A stretch of DNA of 64,000 nt from Streptomyces sp. AC550_RSS872. Lineage in GTDB: Bacteria > Actinomycetota > Actinomycetes > Streptomycetales > Streptomycetaceae. The notes under the pieces were generated by a model. The model searched no databases. It worked only from the letters and a program-made list of their open reading frames with translations, and was not told where the DNA came from. The translations under genes and the position numbers were made by a program. The stretch spans positions 25,554 through 89,553 of the forward strand of contig NZ_JAGMUL010000039.1 in the NCBI RefSeq assembly GCF_019049285.1. The letters are read 5' to 3'. Positions 33,942-43,756 of the stretch are shown here, one piece after another. Within the stretch, counting starts at the first letter, position 1, and every line of letters begins with the position of its first letter.

Positions 33942-36941
33942 GTGGACGACTATGCGGGTCGGGTGCTAGCCGACCGCTACCGCCTGCCGTTGCCGCCCTC
34001 GGACGAGTACGAACTCACCGAGACCCGCGCCTTCGACACCTACAGCGGTCAGGAAGTCCTGGTTCGGCAGGTGCCGTTGCCCGAGGTCGTCGAGGCGGAG
34101 GTGCTGGACGCCGAGGGGCTGCCCGACGGGTTCACGGCACGGGAGACGCGGGAGCGCGGTGCGGGGCGGCGTTCCCCGTCCCGGGTGAGTACGCGTCGGC
34201 CCAGCGAGCCCGCCGTGCGGCGGGCGGTCGAGGCGGCGCAGGCCGCGGCGCGGATCCCCGACCATCCGCGGCTGGACCAGGTCTTCGACGTGTTCGCCGA
34301 GGGCGGTTCGCTGTGGATAGTGAGCGAGTTCGTGGCCGCGCGCCCGCTGGCCGCGCTGCTCGCCGAGAAGCCGCTGACGCCGTATCGGGCGGCCGAGGTC
34401 GCCTCCGACGTCCTCATGGCGCTGCGGGTGCTGCATGCGCACGGCTGGGTCCACCGGAACATCACCGCCCGCACGGTGCTCGTCTGCGACGACGGCCGGG
34501 TGATGCTCACCGGGCTCGCGGTCGGGGCCGCGGAGGAGGCGCTGTGCGGGTATGACCCGGTGCCGGTCGAGGACGGTGACGGGAGCGGGGGCGGGGGCGG
34601 CGCGTCCGGGACCTTCGGTGGCGGGCCTGGCGGCGCGGGGGGACTCGTGCCTCCCGGCTCACGCGCGGGTGAGACGGCGATCGGTGGACCCGGCGTGGCC
34701 GGTGCGGACCCCGAGGCCGCTCGGCGTGCCGCCATCGAGGCGCGTGCGGCCGGAGCGCTGCCGGTGCCCGGGGCCGACGCGGGCACCGGGACCGGGACCG
34801 GGACCGAGGCGCCGGGCGGTGCCCTGGAAACCGGCGGGGACATCAGGGCCGCGCGGGCCGGAGCAATCGCCGCATACCGGGCGGGTGCCCGAGCCGCGGC
34901 CCGGGTGCAGGAGACGCAGCAGAACGGGCGCGCCGCGCTGCCCGGCGCCCGCCCGGCGCCCGAGGACGGCCCCGCCGCCCTGGCCGACGGCGCGGCGCAG
35001 CAGCCGTACGGCTCCGGCGGCGGCACCGCCACGCCCCCGGGCCGGATCGCAGACCCGTACGGGGTACAGGCCCCCTCCTGGCCCGGTGCCGCACCCCGAA
35101 GCGGGGCTCCCGGCGCACCGACGGACGACGGGCGCGGCCGTACGGCACTCCCCGCGGCCGGACCGGACGCCGGAGGGCCGATGGCAGGCGGCATCACGGC
35201 TGCCAGTCGCGAGGCGTTCCCCACAGGCGTCCCCGCCCCGGGCGCGGGCGGCTCCCCGACCCCGGGCGTTTCTGTCCCCGGTGCCGGTGGTCTTCCCCCG
35301 CACGGTGTGCCCGGGCAGGGCGGTCTCGGCTCCCCCGTTCCAGGCGCGGGCGGCATTTCCGTGCCGGGGGGCACCGTCCCTGGTGCCGGTGGCCTTCCCC
35401 CGCACGGCGTGCCCGGGCAGGGCGGTCTTGGCTCCCCCGCTCCAGGCGCGGGCGGCGTTCCCGTGCCGGGGGGCACCGTCCCTGGCGCCGGTGGCCTTCC
35501 CGGTCAGGGTGTGCCTGGTCAGGGCGTGCCCGCGCAAGGTGCGCACGGGTTCTCCGCGCAAGGTGCGCCCGGGTCCTCCGCGCGAGGCGTGACCGCCGGT
35601 GGCCCCGCCTCTCACCCCCCAGCCCGCTGGGACGACCTCGTGACCGGTACCCCCGCTCACCGTGGACCCACCACCGCGCTCGCCGCTGAGCGGGCGCGGC
35701 AGGCGCGGATGGCCGTTGTCGGACCGGTGACCGAGCGGTGGGCGCCGGAGCAGGCCGGGCCGGTGCATGAGAACTGGCAGCTTGCCGCGCCGATCGGGCC
35801 CGCCACCGACCTGTGGGCTCTCGGCGCGCTGCTCTTCAGGGCCGTGCAGGGGCATGCGCCGTATCCGGAGGAGTCGACGGCCGAGCTCGTGCAGATGGTG
35901 TGCGCGGAGCCGCCCGCCTTCGCCGAGGAGTGCGGGCCGCTCAGGCCGGTCGTGGAGTCACTGCTGCGCCAGGACCCCACCGAGCGCCTCGACTTCGAGG
36001 AGCTGCGGGGCTGGCTGCGCTCGCTCGTGCGATCCGCGCCCGAGCCGGAGGCCGGCACGCATGTCGTCGCCGCCCCGCCGGTCGACCCCAACCGGCTGCC
36101 GATCGTGCGGCGCCGGGGCGAGCTGGTGCGCAGACGGCGGGCCGGGCTGCCCGCGCATCACGGGCGGCACAAGCGGGCCAGGCGGGAGGCGGAGCATTCG
36201 CCCCGCAGGCTCGGGCGTACGTTGCTGGTGCTCGTGCTGCTCGGGATGGCCGCGGCCATCGCGTACGCCATGCTGTTCATGCCGAAGGCCGACCAGGGCG
36301 ACGGCGCCCCGGCCGACGCGGGCCGCAGCGGCGCCGCGGGCCGGGCCGACGGGGCGGAACCCGAGCAGTCCGCCGAGGCGAGCAGTGAGCCACGGCCCGA
36401 ACAGACCTCCCCGGGATCCGGCAACGACCCCTCGGAGTCTGCCGGTTCGACCGAGACTCAGACCAACAGCCCCGACGACCCCGACGTCCCGGACGGATTC
36501 ACCCTGCGCAAGGACACGGCCGGGTTCCAGATCGCCGTCGCCAACGGGTGGAACCGCACCCCGGAGAACGGCAGCGGGCAGGTCGTGTACTCGCACGGCG
36601 ACTTCGACCTCGTCGTCGTGGCGGGCCGGGACACCGCGGACCAGTACGGCAGCGACCCGATGGTCTACCAGCGGGAGCACGAGCGGGAGTTGCAGCCCTA
36701 CCGCGACTCCAGCTGGGCCTCCTCGGGTGGGCTGAAGACCATTCAGGTCGGCGAGCGGGTCATGGCCGAGGGGCAGTTCACCTGGACCGACGACCAGGGG
36801 CGCGAGCTGTTCGTGCGCAATGTCGCGATCCTGGTCGACGGGCGGTACCACGTGGTGCAGGTGCGCGGCCCGGAGGCCGAGCGGGACGAGGTGACGCGGC
36901 TGTTCGAGCAGGCGTCGGCGACGTATCAGGTCACCGGGTGA
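33942..36941 (+). CDS. membrane pseudokinase, kinase array member 2
   Basis: A 999-residue protein built like its neighbours but catalytically dead by sequence. There is no glycine-rich loop. The ATP-anchoring Lys is Arg42 (VLVRQV), the HRD motif is HRN (Asn173 for the catalytic Asp), and DFG reads GLA (191-193). The N-lobe and early C-lobe are recognisable (WIVSEFVAARPLAALL, VHRNITARTVLV). A ~400-residue Gly/Pro/Ala-rich insert follows (about 205-610) with 34-residue repeats, then the rest of the C-lobe (GPATDLWALGALLFRAVQG). A transmembrane helix near 760-780 and an extracytoplasmic domain (GFQIAVANGWNRTP) end the protein. The GTG start has GGGGGAGG five bases upstream. A scaffold or allosteric partner for the adjacent kinases is the likely role. 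Confidence 0.9.
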   Translation: MDDYAGRVLADRYRLPLPPSDEYELTETRAFDTYSGQEVLVRQVPLPEVVEAEVLDAEGLPDGFTARETRERGAGRRSPSRVSTRRPSEPAVRRAVEAAQAAARIPDHPRLDQVFDVFAEGGSLWIVSEFVAARPLAALLAEKPLTPYRAAEVASDVLMALRVLHAHGWVHRNITARTVLVCDDGRVMLTGLAVGAAEEALCGYDPVPVEDGDGSGGGGGASGTFGGGPGGAGGLVPPGSRAGETAIGGPGVAGADPEAARRAAIEARAAGALPVPGADAGTGTGTGTEAPGGALETGGDIRAARAGAIAAYRAGARAAARVQETQQNGRAALPGARPAPEDGPAALADGAAQQPYGSGGGTATPPGRIADPYGVQAPSWPGAAPRSGAPGAPTDDGRGRTALPAAGPDAGGPMAGGITAASREAFPTGVPAPGAGGSPTPGVSVPGAGGLPPHGVPGQGGLGSPVPGAGGISVPGGTVPGAGGLPPHGVPGQGGLGSPAPGAGGVPVPGGTVPGAGGLPGQGVPGQGVPAQGAHGFSAQGAPGSSARGVTAGGPASHPPARWDDLVTGTPAHRGPTTALAAERARQARMAVVGPVTERWAPEQAGPVHENWQLAAPIGPATDLWALGALLFRAVQGHAPYPEESTAELVQMVCAEPPAFAEECGPLRPVVESLLRQDPTERLDFEELRGWLRSLVRSAPEPEAGTHVVAAPPVDPNRLPIVRRRGELVRRRRAGLPAHHGRHKRARREAEHSPRRLGRTLLVLVLLGMAAAIAYAMLFMPKADQGDGAPADAGRSGAAGRADGAEPEQSAEASSEPRPEQTSPGSGNDPSESAGSTETQTNSPDDPDVPDGFTLRKDTAGFQIAVANGWNRTPENGSGQVVYSHGDFDLVVVAGRDTADQYGSDPMVYQREHERELQPYRDSSWASSGGLKTIQVGERVMAEGQFTWTDDQGRELFVRNVAILVDGRYHVVQVRGPEAERDEVTRLFEQASATYQVTG
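35277..35510 (+). repeat. 102-bp coding tandem repeat inside the pseudokinase insert
   Basis: Two near-identical 102-bp units (35277-35378, 35379-35480) and a partial third encode 34-residue Pro/Gly repeats starting PGAGGLPPHGVPGQGG. The high DNA identity points to recent duplication, so repeat number may vary between strains. The encoded segment should be disordered. Confidence 0.85.
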
Positions 36942-37094
36942 TTGCGTCCGTGAACCCTGTGTGACAGCCGCTCCAGGTTGCTTCCCGGCGCCGAAAGCGA
37001 CAACCATCACAGTGCGGTCTCCTTGGCACCCCCGTGGTTCCGGTCGCGTCGGCCGGTCCTTAACCTGGCCCTGTCAAGAGCATTGCGGGGCAAC

Positions 37095-38816
37095 GTGAAT
37101 CAGATGCAGGGCCAGCTCGTTTCGGGCCGCTACCGGCTCGCCGACGCGATCGGCAGCGGCGGTATGGGGCGGGTGTGGCGTGCCCACGACGAGGTGCTGC
37201 ACCGGGCCGTCGCGATCAAGGAGCTGACCGCGGCGCTCTATGTCTCCGAGAGCGACCAGGAGCGGCTGCTCGCCCGCACCCGCGCCGAGGCCCGCGCCGC
37301 CGCCCGCATCAACCACTCGGCCGTGGTCACCGTGCACGACGTGCTGGAGCACGACGGACGGCCGTGGATCGTGATGGAGCTGGTCGAGGGGCACTCGCTG
37401 GCCGACGCGGTCAAGGAGCAGGGGCGCGTCGAGCCGGCCGAGGCCGCCCGGATCGGCCTGTGGGTGCTGCGGGCGCTGCGCGCCGCCCACTCCGCCGGCG
37501 TCCTGCACCGCGACATCAAGCCCGGCAACGTCCTGCTCGCCGAGGACCGCCGCGTCCTCCTCACCGACTTCGGCATCGCCCAGATCGAGGGCGACACCAC
37601 CATCACCCGCACCGGCGAGGTCGTCGGCTCGGTCGACTATCTCGCCCCCGAGCGCGTCCGCGGCCACGACCCCGGTCCCGCCTCCGACCTGTGGGCGCTC
37701 GGCGCGACGCTCTACACGGCTGTCGAGGGCCGTTCGCCCTTCCGCCGGACCTCGCCGCTCGGCACCATGCAGGCCGTCGTCGAGGAGGAGGCCGCCGAGC
37801 TCCAGCACGCCGGCCCGCTCACGCCCGTGATCAGCGCCCTGCTGCGCAAGGATCCGGCCACCCGGCCCGACGCCGCCGAGGCCGAGCAGATGCTGGCCGA
37901 GGCGGCCGAGGGAAGGCGGCCGAACGCGGCGCAGGCATACGTGCCGACCCAGCACAGCACCCGCTACGAGCCGGAGCCGCGCACAGGGTCCACGTACGGC
38001 GGGGGAACCGCGCCCACCGCACCCACCGGGGCCGCGACCGCGGCGACCGGCACGCCGTATCCGCCGATGGCGGGCTCGACGGTGATCGGCGGACCGTACG
38101 ACACCGCGGGCAGCGGTACCGGTAGCGGTACCGGAAGCGGCACCGGCGCCGCGCCCGGCCGGCCGTCCCGGCGCCGTCGTCGGCTGCGTACGCTCGCCCT
38201 CGTCGTCGCGCTCGCGGCGATCGTGGGCGGGGGCACCGCGGTGGTGCTCCAGACATGGGGGCCGCAGAGCGGCGACCCGTCCGTATCGACCCCGCCCGAC
38301 CCCACGGCGAGCGAGTCGCCGAGCCCCGAGGCGGACGACCCCTCGTCCTGGGTCCCCTACAAGGACCCCCTGGGCTTCACCCTCTACCTGCCCAAGGGCT
38401 GGAAGCGGGAGGTGGTCGGCAAGGAGATCGACGGCCTCCAGCAGGTCGACTACACGCCCGACGGCGGCGAGCACTTCGTCCGTATCGCCGTCGACACCTC
38501 GCCCGACTTCGCGAACGCCTACGACCACCAGCGCGACCTGGCGCAGCAGTTGGGGCGGAAGCTGGTCGACTACGAGACCGTGTACCTGAAGAAGGACCTC
38601 TACCGCGACCGCGAGGGCTCCCTGTGGGAGTACACGTGGACCGCGCTGGCCAAGGACACGCCCTTCCCCGGGCCGCGCCGGGCCATCGACCAGGCGTACA
38701 TCGACCGGGACGGCACGGAGTACGCGATCTACATGTCCGCGCCCGAGTCGGACTGGGCGGCCACGCGCAAGCAGTTCACGGCGGTGCTGCAACGCTGGCA
38801 GACGAGCGGATCCTGA
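37095..38816 (+). CDS. membrane Ser/Thr protein kinase, kinase array member 3
   Basis: A 573-residue PknB-type kinase. The catalytic core is intact: IGSGGMGRVW, Lys42 in VAIKEL, HRD 138-140 (HRDIKPGNVLL) and DFG at Asp158. The linker contains a Gly/Ser/Thr run (GTGSGTGSGTG) and Arg-rich residues before one transmembrane helix (about 365-387). The extracytoplasmic domain (GFTLYLPKGWKREV to the end) belongs to the same divergent family as its neighbours. I prefer the GTG at 37095 (GGGGC four bases upstream) over the ATG three codons later. It sits 153 bases after the pseudokinase gene. Confidence 0.93.
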   Translation: MNQMQGQLVSGRYRLADAIGSGGMGRVWRAHDEVLHRAVAIKELTAALYVSESDQERLLARTRAEARAAARINHSAVVTVHDVLEHDGRPWIVMELVEGHSLADAVKEQGRVEPAEAARIGLWVLRALRAAHSAGVLHRDIKPGNVLLAEDRRVLLTDFGIAQIEGDTTITRTGEVVGSVDYLAPERVRGHDPGPASDLWALGATLYTAVEGRSPFRRTSPLGTMQAVVEEEAAELQHAGPLTPVISALLRKDPATRPDAAEAEQMLAEAAEGRRPNAAQAYVPTQHSTRYEPEPRTGSTYGGGTAPTAPTGAATAATGTPYPPMAGSTVIGGPYDTAGSGTGSGTGSGTGAAPGRPSRRRRRLRTLALVVALAAIVGGGTAVVLQTWGPQSGDPSVSTPPDPTASESPSPEADDPSSWVPYKDPLGFTLYLPKGWKREVVGKEIDGLQQVDYTPDGGEHFVRIAVDTSPDFANAYDHQRDLAQQLGRKLVDYETVYLKKDLYRDREGSLWEYTWTALAKDTPFPGPRRAIDQAYIDRDGTEYAIYMSAPESDWAATRKQFTAVLQRWQTSGS

Positions 38817-38921
38817 GGGTCCGGCGGACCGTCGAGCGGCTTTTGAAACCCTTTGCTCCTTTGCAGAGTTGGCCGATCGGCGCCCCGGAGTCGATCCGTC
38901 CGGTGCTGCATGATGGGGCGC

Positions 38922-40136
38922 ATGGGGACCGAGGGTGCCAACTTCCGTGTGATCGCGGGGCGTTACCGCCTTGAGGCGCAGCTCGGTCGCGGCGGCATGG
39001 GCGTCGTGTGGCGGGCGACCGACCAGTTGCTCGGCCGGCAGGTGGCCGTCAAGGAACTCCCTCTCGACGAGACCCTCACCGCGGCCGAGGCGCGGCGCCA
39101 GCGCGAGCGCACACTGCGCGAGGCCCAGGCGGTGGCGCAGCTGAGCCATCCGCACGTCATCGTCGTCCACGACATCCTGGAGGACGACGAACGCCCGTAC
39201 ATCGTCATGGAACTGGTCGACGGGGACTCCCTGGCCGACCGGATCGCGGCGCACGGGACCGTCGACGCGCACGAGGCCGCCCGGATCGGCGTCGACCTGC
39301 TGAGCGCGCTGCGCACGGCCCACGCCGCCGGGGTCCTGCACCGGGACATCACACCGGCCAACGTGCTCATCGAGAACGGCACCGACCGGGTCGTCCTCAC
39401 CGACTTCGGCATCGCCCAGGTGCCGGGCACCTCCACGCTCACCGAGTCCGGGTCCTTCGTCGGCTCGCCCGAGTACACCGCGCCCGAGCGGATGTCCGGC
39501 TCCAGGACCGGTCCCGCAGCCGACCTGTGGTCCGTGGGTGCGCTGCTGTGCGCGGCACTGAGCGGCGAATCGCCCTTCCGGCGCGACTCGTTGAGCGGCA
39601 TCGTGCTCGCCGTGGTGTCCGACGAGATACGTCCGCCCGCGCAGGCGGCGCCGATCCTGGCGGTCGTCGCGGGGCTGCTGGAACGGGACCCTGCGCTGCG
39701 GCTGGACGCGGCGGAGGCCGAGCGGATGCTGCGGGAGTTCCTGGAGACGGGCGGTGTGTCCGTGCCGAAACGGTTCGGCAGGACCGTCGCCGCCATGCCG
39801 GGCGGCGTCCCGGCGGAGCGCCGGCAGTCGACCCGCAGCATGCTGGCCACCGTGGTGCTGGTCGCCGCGATGGCGGTGGCGGGGGTGTCGGCGGCGGCGC
39901 TGCTGGTGAACGGGGGCGGGGACGGGGGTGTGGTGCCGGCCAGTTCGGTGCCGACGAGCCCCTCGACGAAACCCGGCACCGCGAGCCCGTCCAGCACGCC
40001 GAGCACGCCGAACGCGCCGAACGCGCCGAGCACGCCGAACGCGCCGAACGCGCCGAACGCGCCGAACGCGCCGAGCACGCCCGGCCCGTCCTCCTCGTCC
40101 ACCTTCTCGAGTCCCGTGGCCACCAACTCCGAATAA
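38922..40136 (+). CDS. membrane Ser/Thr protein kinase, kinase array member 4, no folded ectodomain
   Basis: A 404-residue kinase and the shortest of the set. The P-loop (LGRGGMGVVW), Lys44, HRD 140-142 and DFG at Asp161 are present. The catalytic loop reads HRDITPANVL, so the usual Lys two residues after HRD Asp is Thr144; activity may be altered. One transmembrane helix (about 308-330, LATVVLVAAMAVAGVSAAALLV) is followed only by a Ser/Thr/Pro stretch and Asn-Ala-Pro/Ser-Thr-Pro repeats, without the sensor-like domain of the other members. In-frame ATG codons at 38910 and 38913 precede the chosen start, and ribosome-site evidence is weak. Confidence 0.9.
   Translation: MGTEGANFRVIAGRYRLEAQLGRGGMGVVWRATDQLLGRQVAVKELPLDETLTAAEARRQRERTLREAQAVAQLSHPHVIVVHDILEDDERPYIVMELVDGDSLADRIAAHGTVDAHEAARIGVDLLSALRTAHAAGVLHRDITPANVLIENGTDRVVLTDFGIAQVPGTSTLTESGSFVGSPEYTAPERMSGSRTGPAADLWSVGALLCAALSGESPFRRDSLSGIVLAVVSDEIRPPAQAAPILAVVAGLLERDPALRLDAAEAERMLREFLETGGVSVPKRFGRTVAAMPGGVPAERRQSTRSMLATVVLVAAMAVAGVSAAALLVNGGGDGGVVPASSVPTSPSTKPGTASPSSTPSTPNAPNAPSTPNAPNAPNAPNAPSTPGPSSSSTFSSPVATNSE
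39993..40082 (+). repeat. 9-bp coding microsatellite (NAP/STP repeats)
   Basis: Ten consecutive 9-bp units of AACGCGCCG or AGCACGCC(G/C) encode alternating Asn-Ala-Pro and Ser-Thr-Pro tripeptides at the outer end of kinase 4. The unit is in frame, so copy-number slippage would lengthen the tail without breaking the gene. Confidence 0.9.
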
Positions 40137-40228
40137 ACGGGAGATAAGCGGCGACCCGAGTCACGGCTCTGTGACCGGAAAGCATTCACGCTGGATGTCG
40201 AACCGCTTGCCGCGATATGGATGGACGC

Positions 40229-41878
40229 ATGAGCAGCAACGGGGGAGCCCCTTACCGGTCCGACGAGCCGACGAGTTTCGAACTGCAACCTCCGCAGCCG
40301 AACCTGCCCCCGGCCGTCCCCCACCCGGACAACCCGTACGCGACGCCCACCCCGCATACCCCGCCCACCGCGCCCACCGCGCCCGCTCCGGACCCCGGCG
40401 CCGGACGCCTGATAGCCGGCCGTTACCGACTGCTCGCCAAGCTCGGGCACGGCGGTATGGGCACCGTCTGGCGGGCCAAGGACGAGACGGTGGACCGGGA
40501 GGTCGCCGTCAAGGAGCCCCGCGTACCGGATCACCTTCCCGAACGCGAACGTGCCAACGCGTTCGAGCGCATGCGCCGCGAGGCACGTGCCGCGGCCCGG
40601 CTCGACCATCCCGCGGTCGTGAACGTGCATGACGTCGCCGTCGTGGACGGCCGGCCGTGGATCGTGATGGAGCTGGTGCAGGGCCGTTCGCTGGGCGACG
40701 CCCTCCAGGAGGGCACCCTCGGGGCCCGGGACGCGGCGAGAATCGGCCTCGAAGTGCTCGGCGCGCTGGAGGCCGCGCACGCGGCGGGCATCCTGCACCG
40801 CGACGTGAAGCCGGACAACGTCCTGCTCGGCCGCCACGAGCGCGTCGTCCTCACCGACTTCGGCATCGCCCAGATCGAGGGCGAGACCAATCTGACCGAC
40901 ACCGGCGGCTTCGTCGGCTCGCCCGAGTACATCGCGCCGGAGCGGGTGCTGGGCCAGCGCCCGGGACCGACGAGCGACCTGTGGTCCCTGGGCGTCGTCC
41001 TGTACGCGGCGACGGAGGGCGTCTCGCCATTCCGCCGCAGCAACACCCCGGCCACCCTCCAGTCGGTCCTCAACGCCACGCCCGCACCACCCGCCGCGGC
41101 CCAGGGCCCGCTCGCCGAGGCCATCAACGGCCTGCTCCAGAAGGACCCGGCGCGCCGTCCCGACGCCGCGCGGACGCGTGCGCTGCTGGAACAGACGGCC
41201 AACCCGCCGGTGCAGGCCGCCACCCAGGTCGTACGGATACCCGAGAGCGTCAAGAGAGGCATCCGGCTGGGACCCAAGGCGCTGCTGGGCATCGGTGCGG
41301 CCGTGGTCGCGGGGGCGGTGGCCGCGTATCTGGTCGTCGCCGATCCGTTCGCGGGGCCGTTGCCGGACGGCTGGAAGGTCCGTGAGGAGAAGGCCCTCGG
41401 CGCTTCCCTCGCGGTCCCCGACGGCTACAAGCGGGGCGTGCCCGAGGAGACGGACGACGATCACTGGGTGACGTACACCGACCAGAGCGGTGCCCTCTGG
41501 ATCGGCCTGAGGCTCGACAAGAAGGCCGAGGACACGGGCAACAGCATCGCCGACTCCGCGGCTGCCGAGATGTACGACGACAACAGCGACTTCAAGGAAG
41601 GCACCGCCTACGACCTCAGCATGGCCAAGGGGGCGGAGACCAAGCCGGAGGGCGAGACCACGTACCAGGACAAGCCGGCCGCCGAGAACACCGTCGTCTA
41701 CGCCACCACCGACAGCCAGAACCCGCGCCCGCGCGAGATGAGGGTCTTCTACTACAAGACCTCGGCCGGGGACATGTACAAGCTCACCATCGACTACCCC
41801 GGCAAGGGCGACTTCACGGAGCGCGGTCGCGAGGTGGCGCGGACGGCCATCGCCAACCTGGACCTCGACAGACTCTGA
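40229..41878 (+). CDS. membrane Ser/Thr protein kinase, kinase array member 5
   Basis: A 549-residue kinase with a Pro/Thr-rich N-terminal extension of about 60 residues that the others lack. The catalytic residues are intact: LGHGGMGTVW, Lys95, HRD 190-192 (HRDVKPDNVLL) and DFG at Asp210. A transmembrane helix lies at about 351-373. The ~170-residue extracytoplasmic domain (LGASLAVPDGYKRG onward, YYKTSAGDMYKLTIDYPG) matches the array family. An ATG at 40217 is also possible; I use 40229 (MSSNGG). It is 92 bases after member 4 and only 38 bases before member 6. Confidence 0.92.
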   Translation: MSSNGGAPYRSDEPTSFELQPPQPNLPPAVPHPDNPYATPTPHTPPTAPTAPAPDPGAGRLIAGRYRLLAKLGHGGMGTVWRAKDETVDREVAVKEPRVPDHLPERERANAFERMRREARAAARLDHPAVVNVHDVAVVDGRPWIVMELVQGRSLGDALQEGTLGARDAARIGLEVLGALEAAHAAGILHRDVKPDNVLLGRHERVVLTDFGIAQIEGETNLTDTGGFVGSPEYIAPERVLGQRPGPTSDLWSLGVVLYAATEGVSPFRRSNTPATLQSVLNATPAPPAAAQGPLAEAINGLLQKDPARRPDAARTRALLEQTANPPVQAATQVVRIPESVKRGIRLGPKALLGIGAAVVAGAVAAYLVVADPFAGPLPDGWKVREEKALGASLAVPDGYKRGVPEETDDDHWVTYTDQSGALWIGLRLDKKAEDTGNSIADSAAAEMYDDNSDFKEGTAYDLSMAKGAETKPEGETTYQDKPAAENTVVYATTDSQNPRPREMRVFYYKTSAGDMYKLTIDYPGKGDFTERGREVARTAIANLDLDRL

Positions 41879-41916
41879 ACTGGCCAAGGGCCGGTTCCGC
41901 AAGGTAGTCATGGGAC

Positions 41917-43623
<1,707 letters not shown>

Positions 43624-43707
43624 CCCGCCATCGACCCCGGCAACGCCCTGATCAGCGCGTTTGTTGCCAGTGGACACTGGCGGCGTGTGAGCACTCGGTG
43701 AATCCCC

Positions 43708-43722
43708 GTTACTGACGGGTAC
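43708..43722. promoter_or_regulatory. imperfect palindrome upstream of the aldehyde dehydrogenase
   Basis: GTTACTGACGGGTAC resembles TetR-type operators of the form TTAC-N5-GGTA. It lies 35 bases before the start codon. TACCCT a few bases before the ATG could be the -10 of a leaderless transcript. Confidence 0.35.
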
Positions 43723-43756
43723 ACAAAGCCCGGCCCTCCGGCATACCCTGCGCCTC

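Noticed and set aside
35277..35510. Possible CRISPR-like array
   Set aside because: The units are directly adjacent, in frame and coding, with no variable spacers; the same holds for 39993-40082 and 48071-48196.
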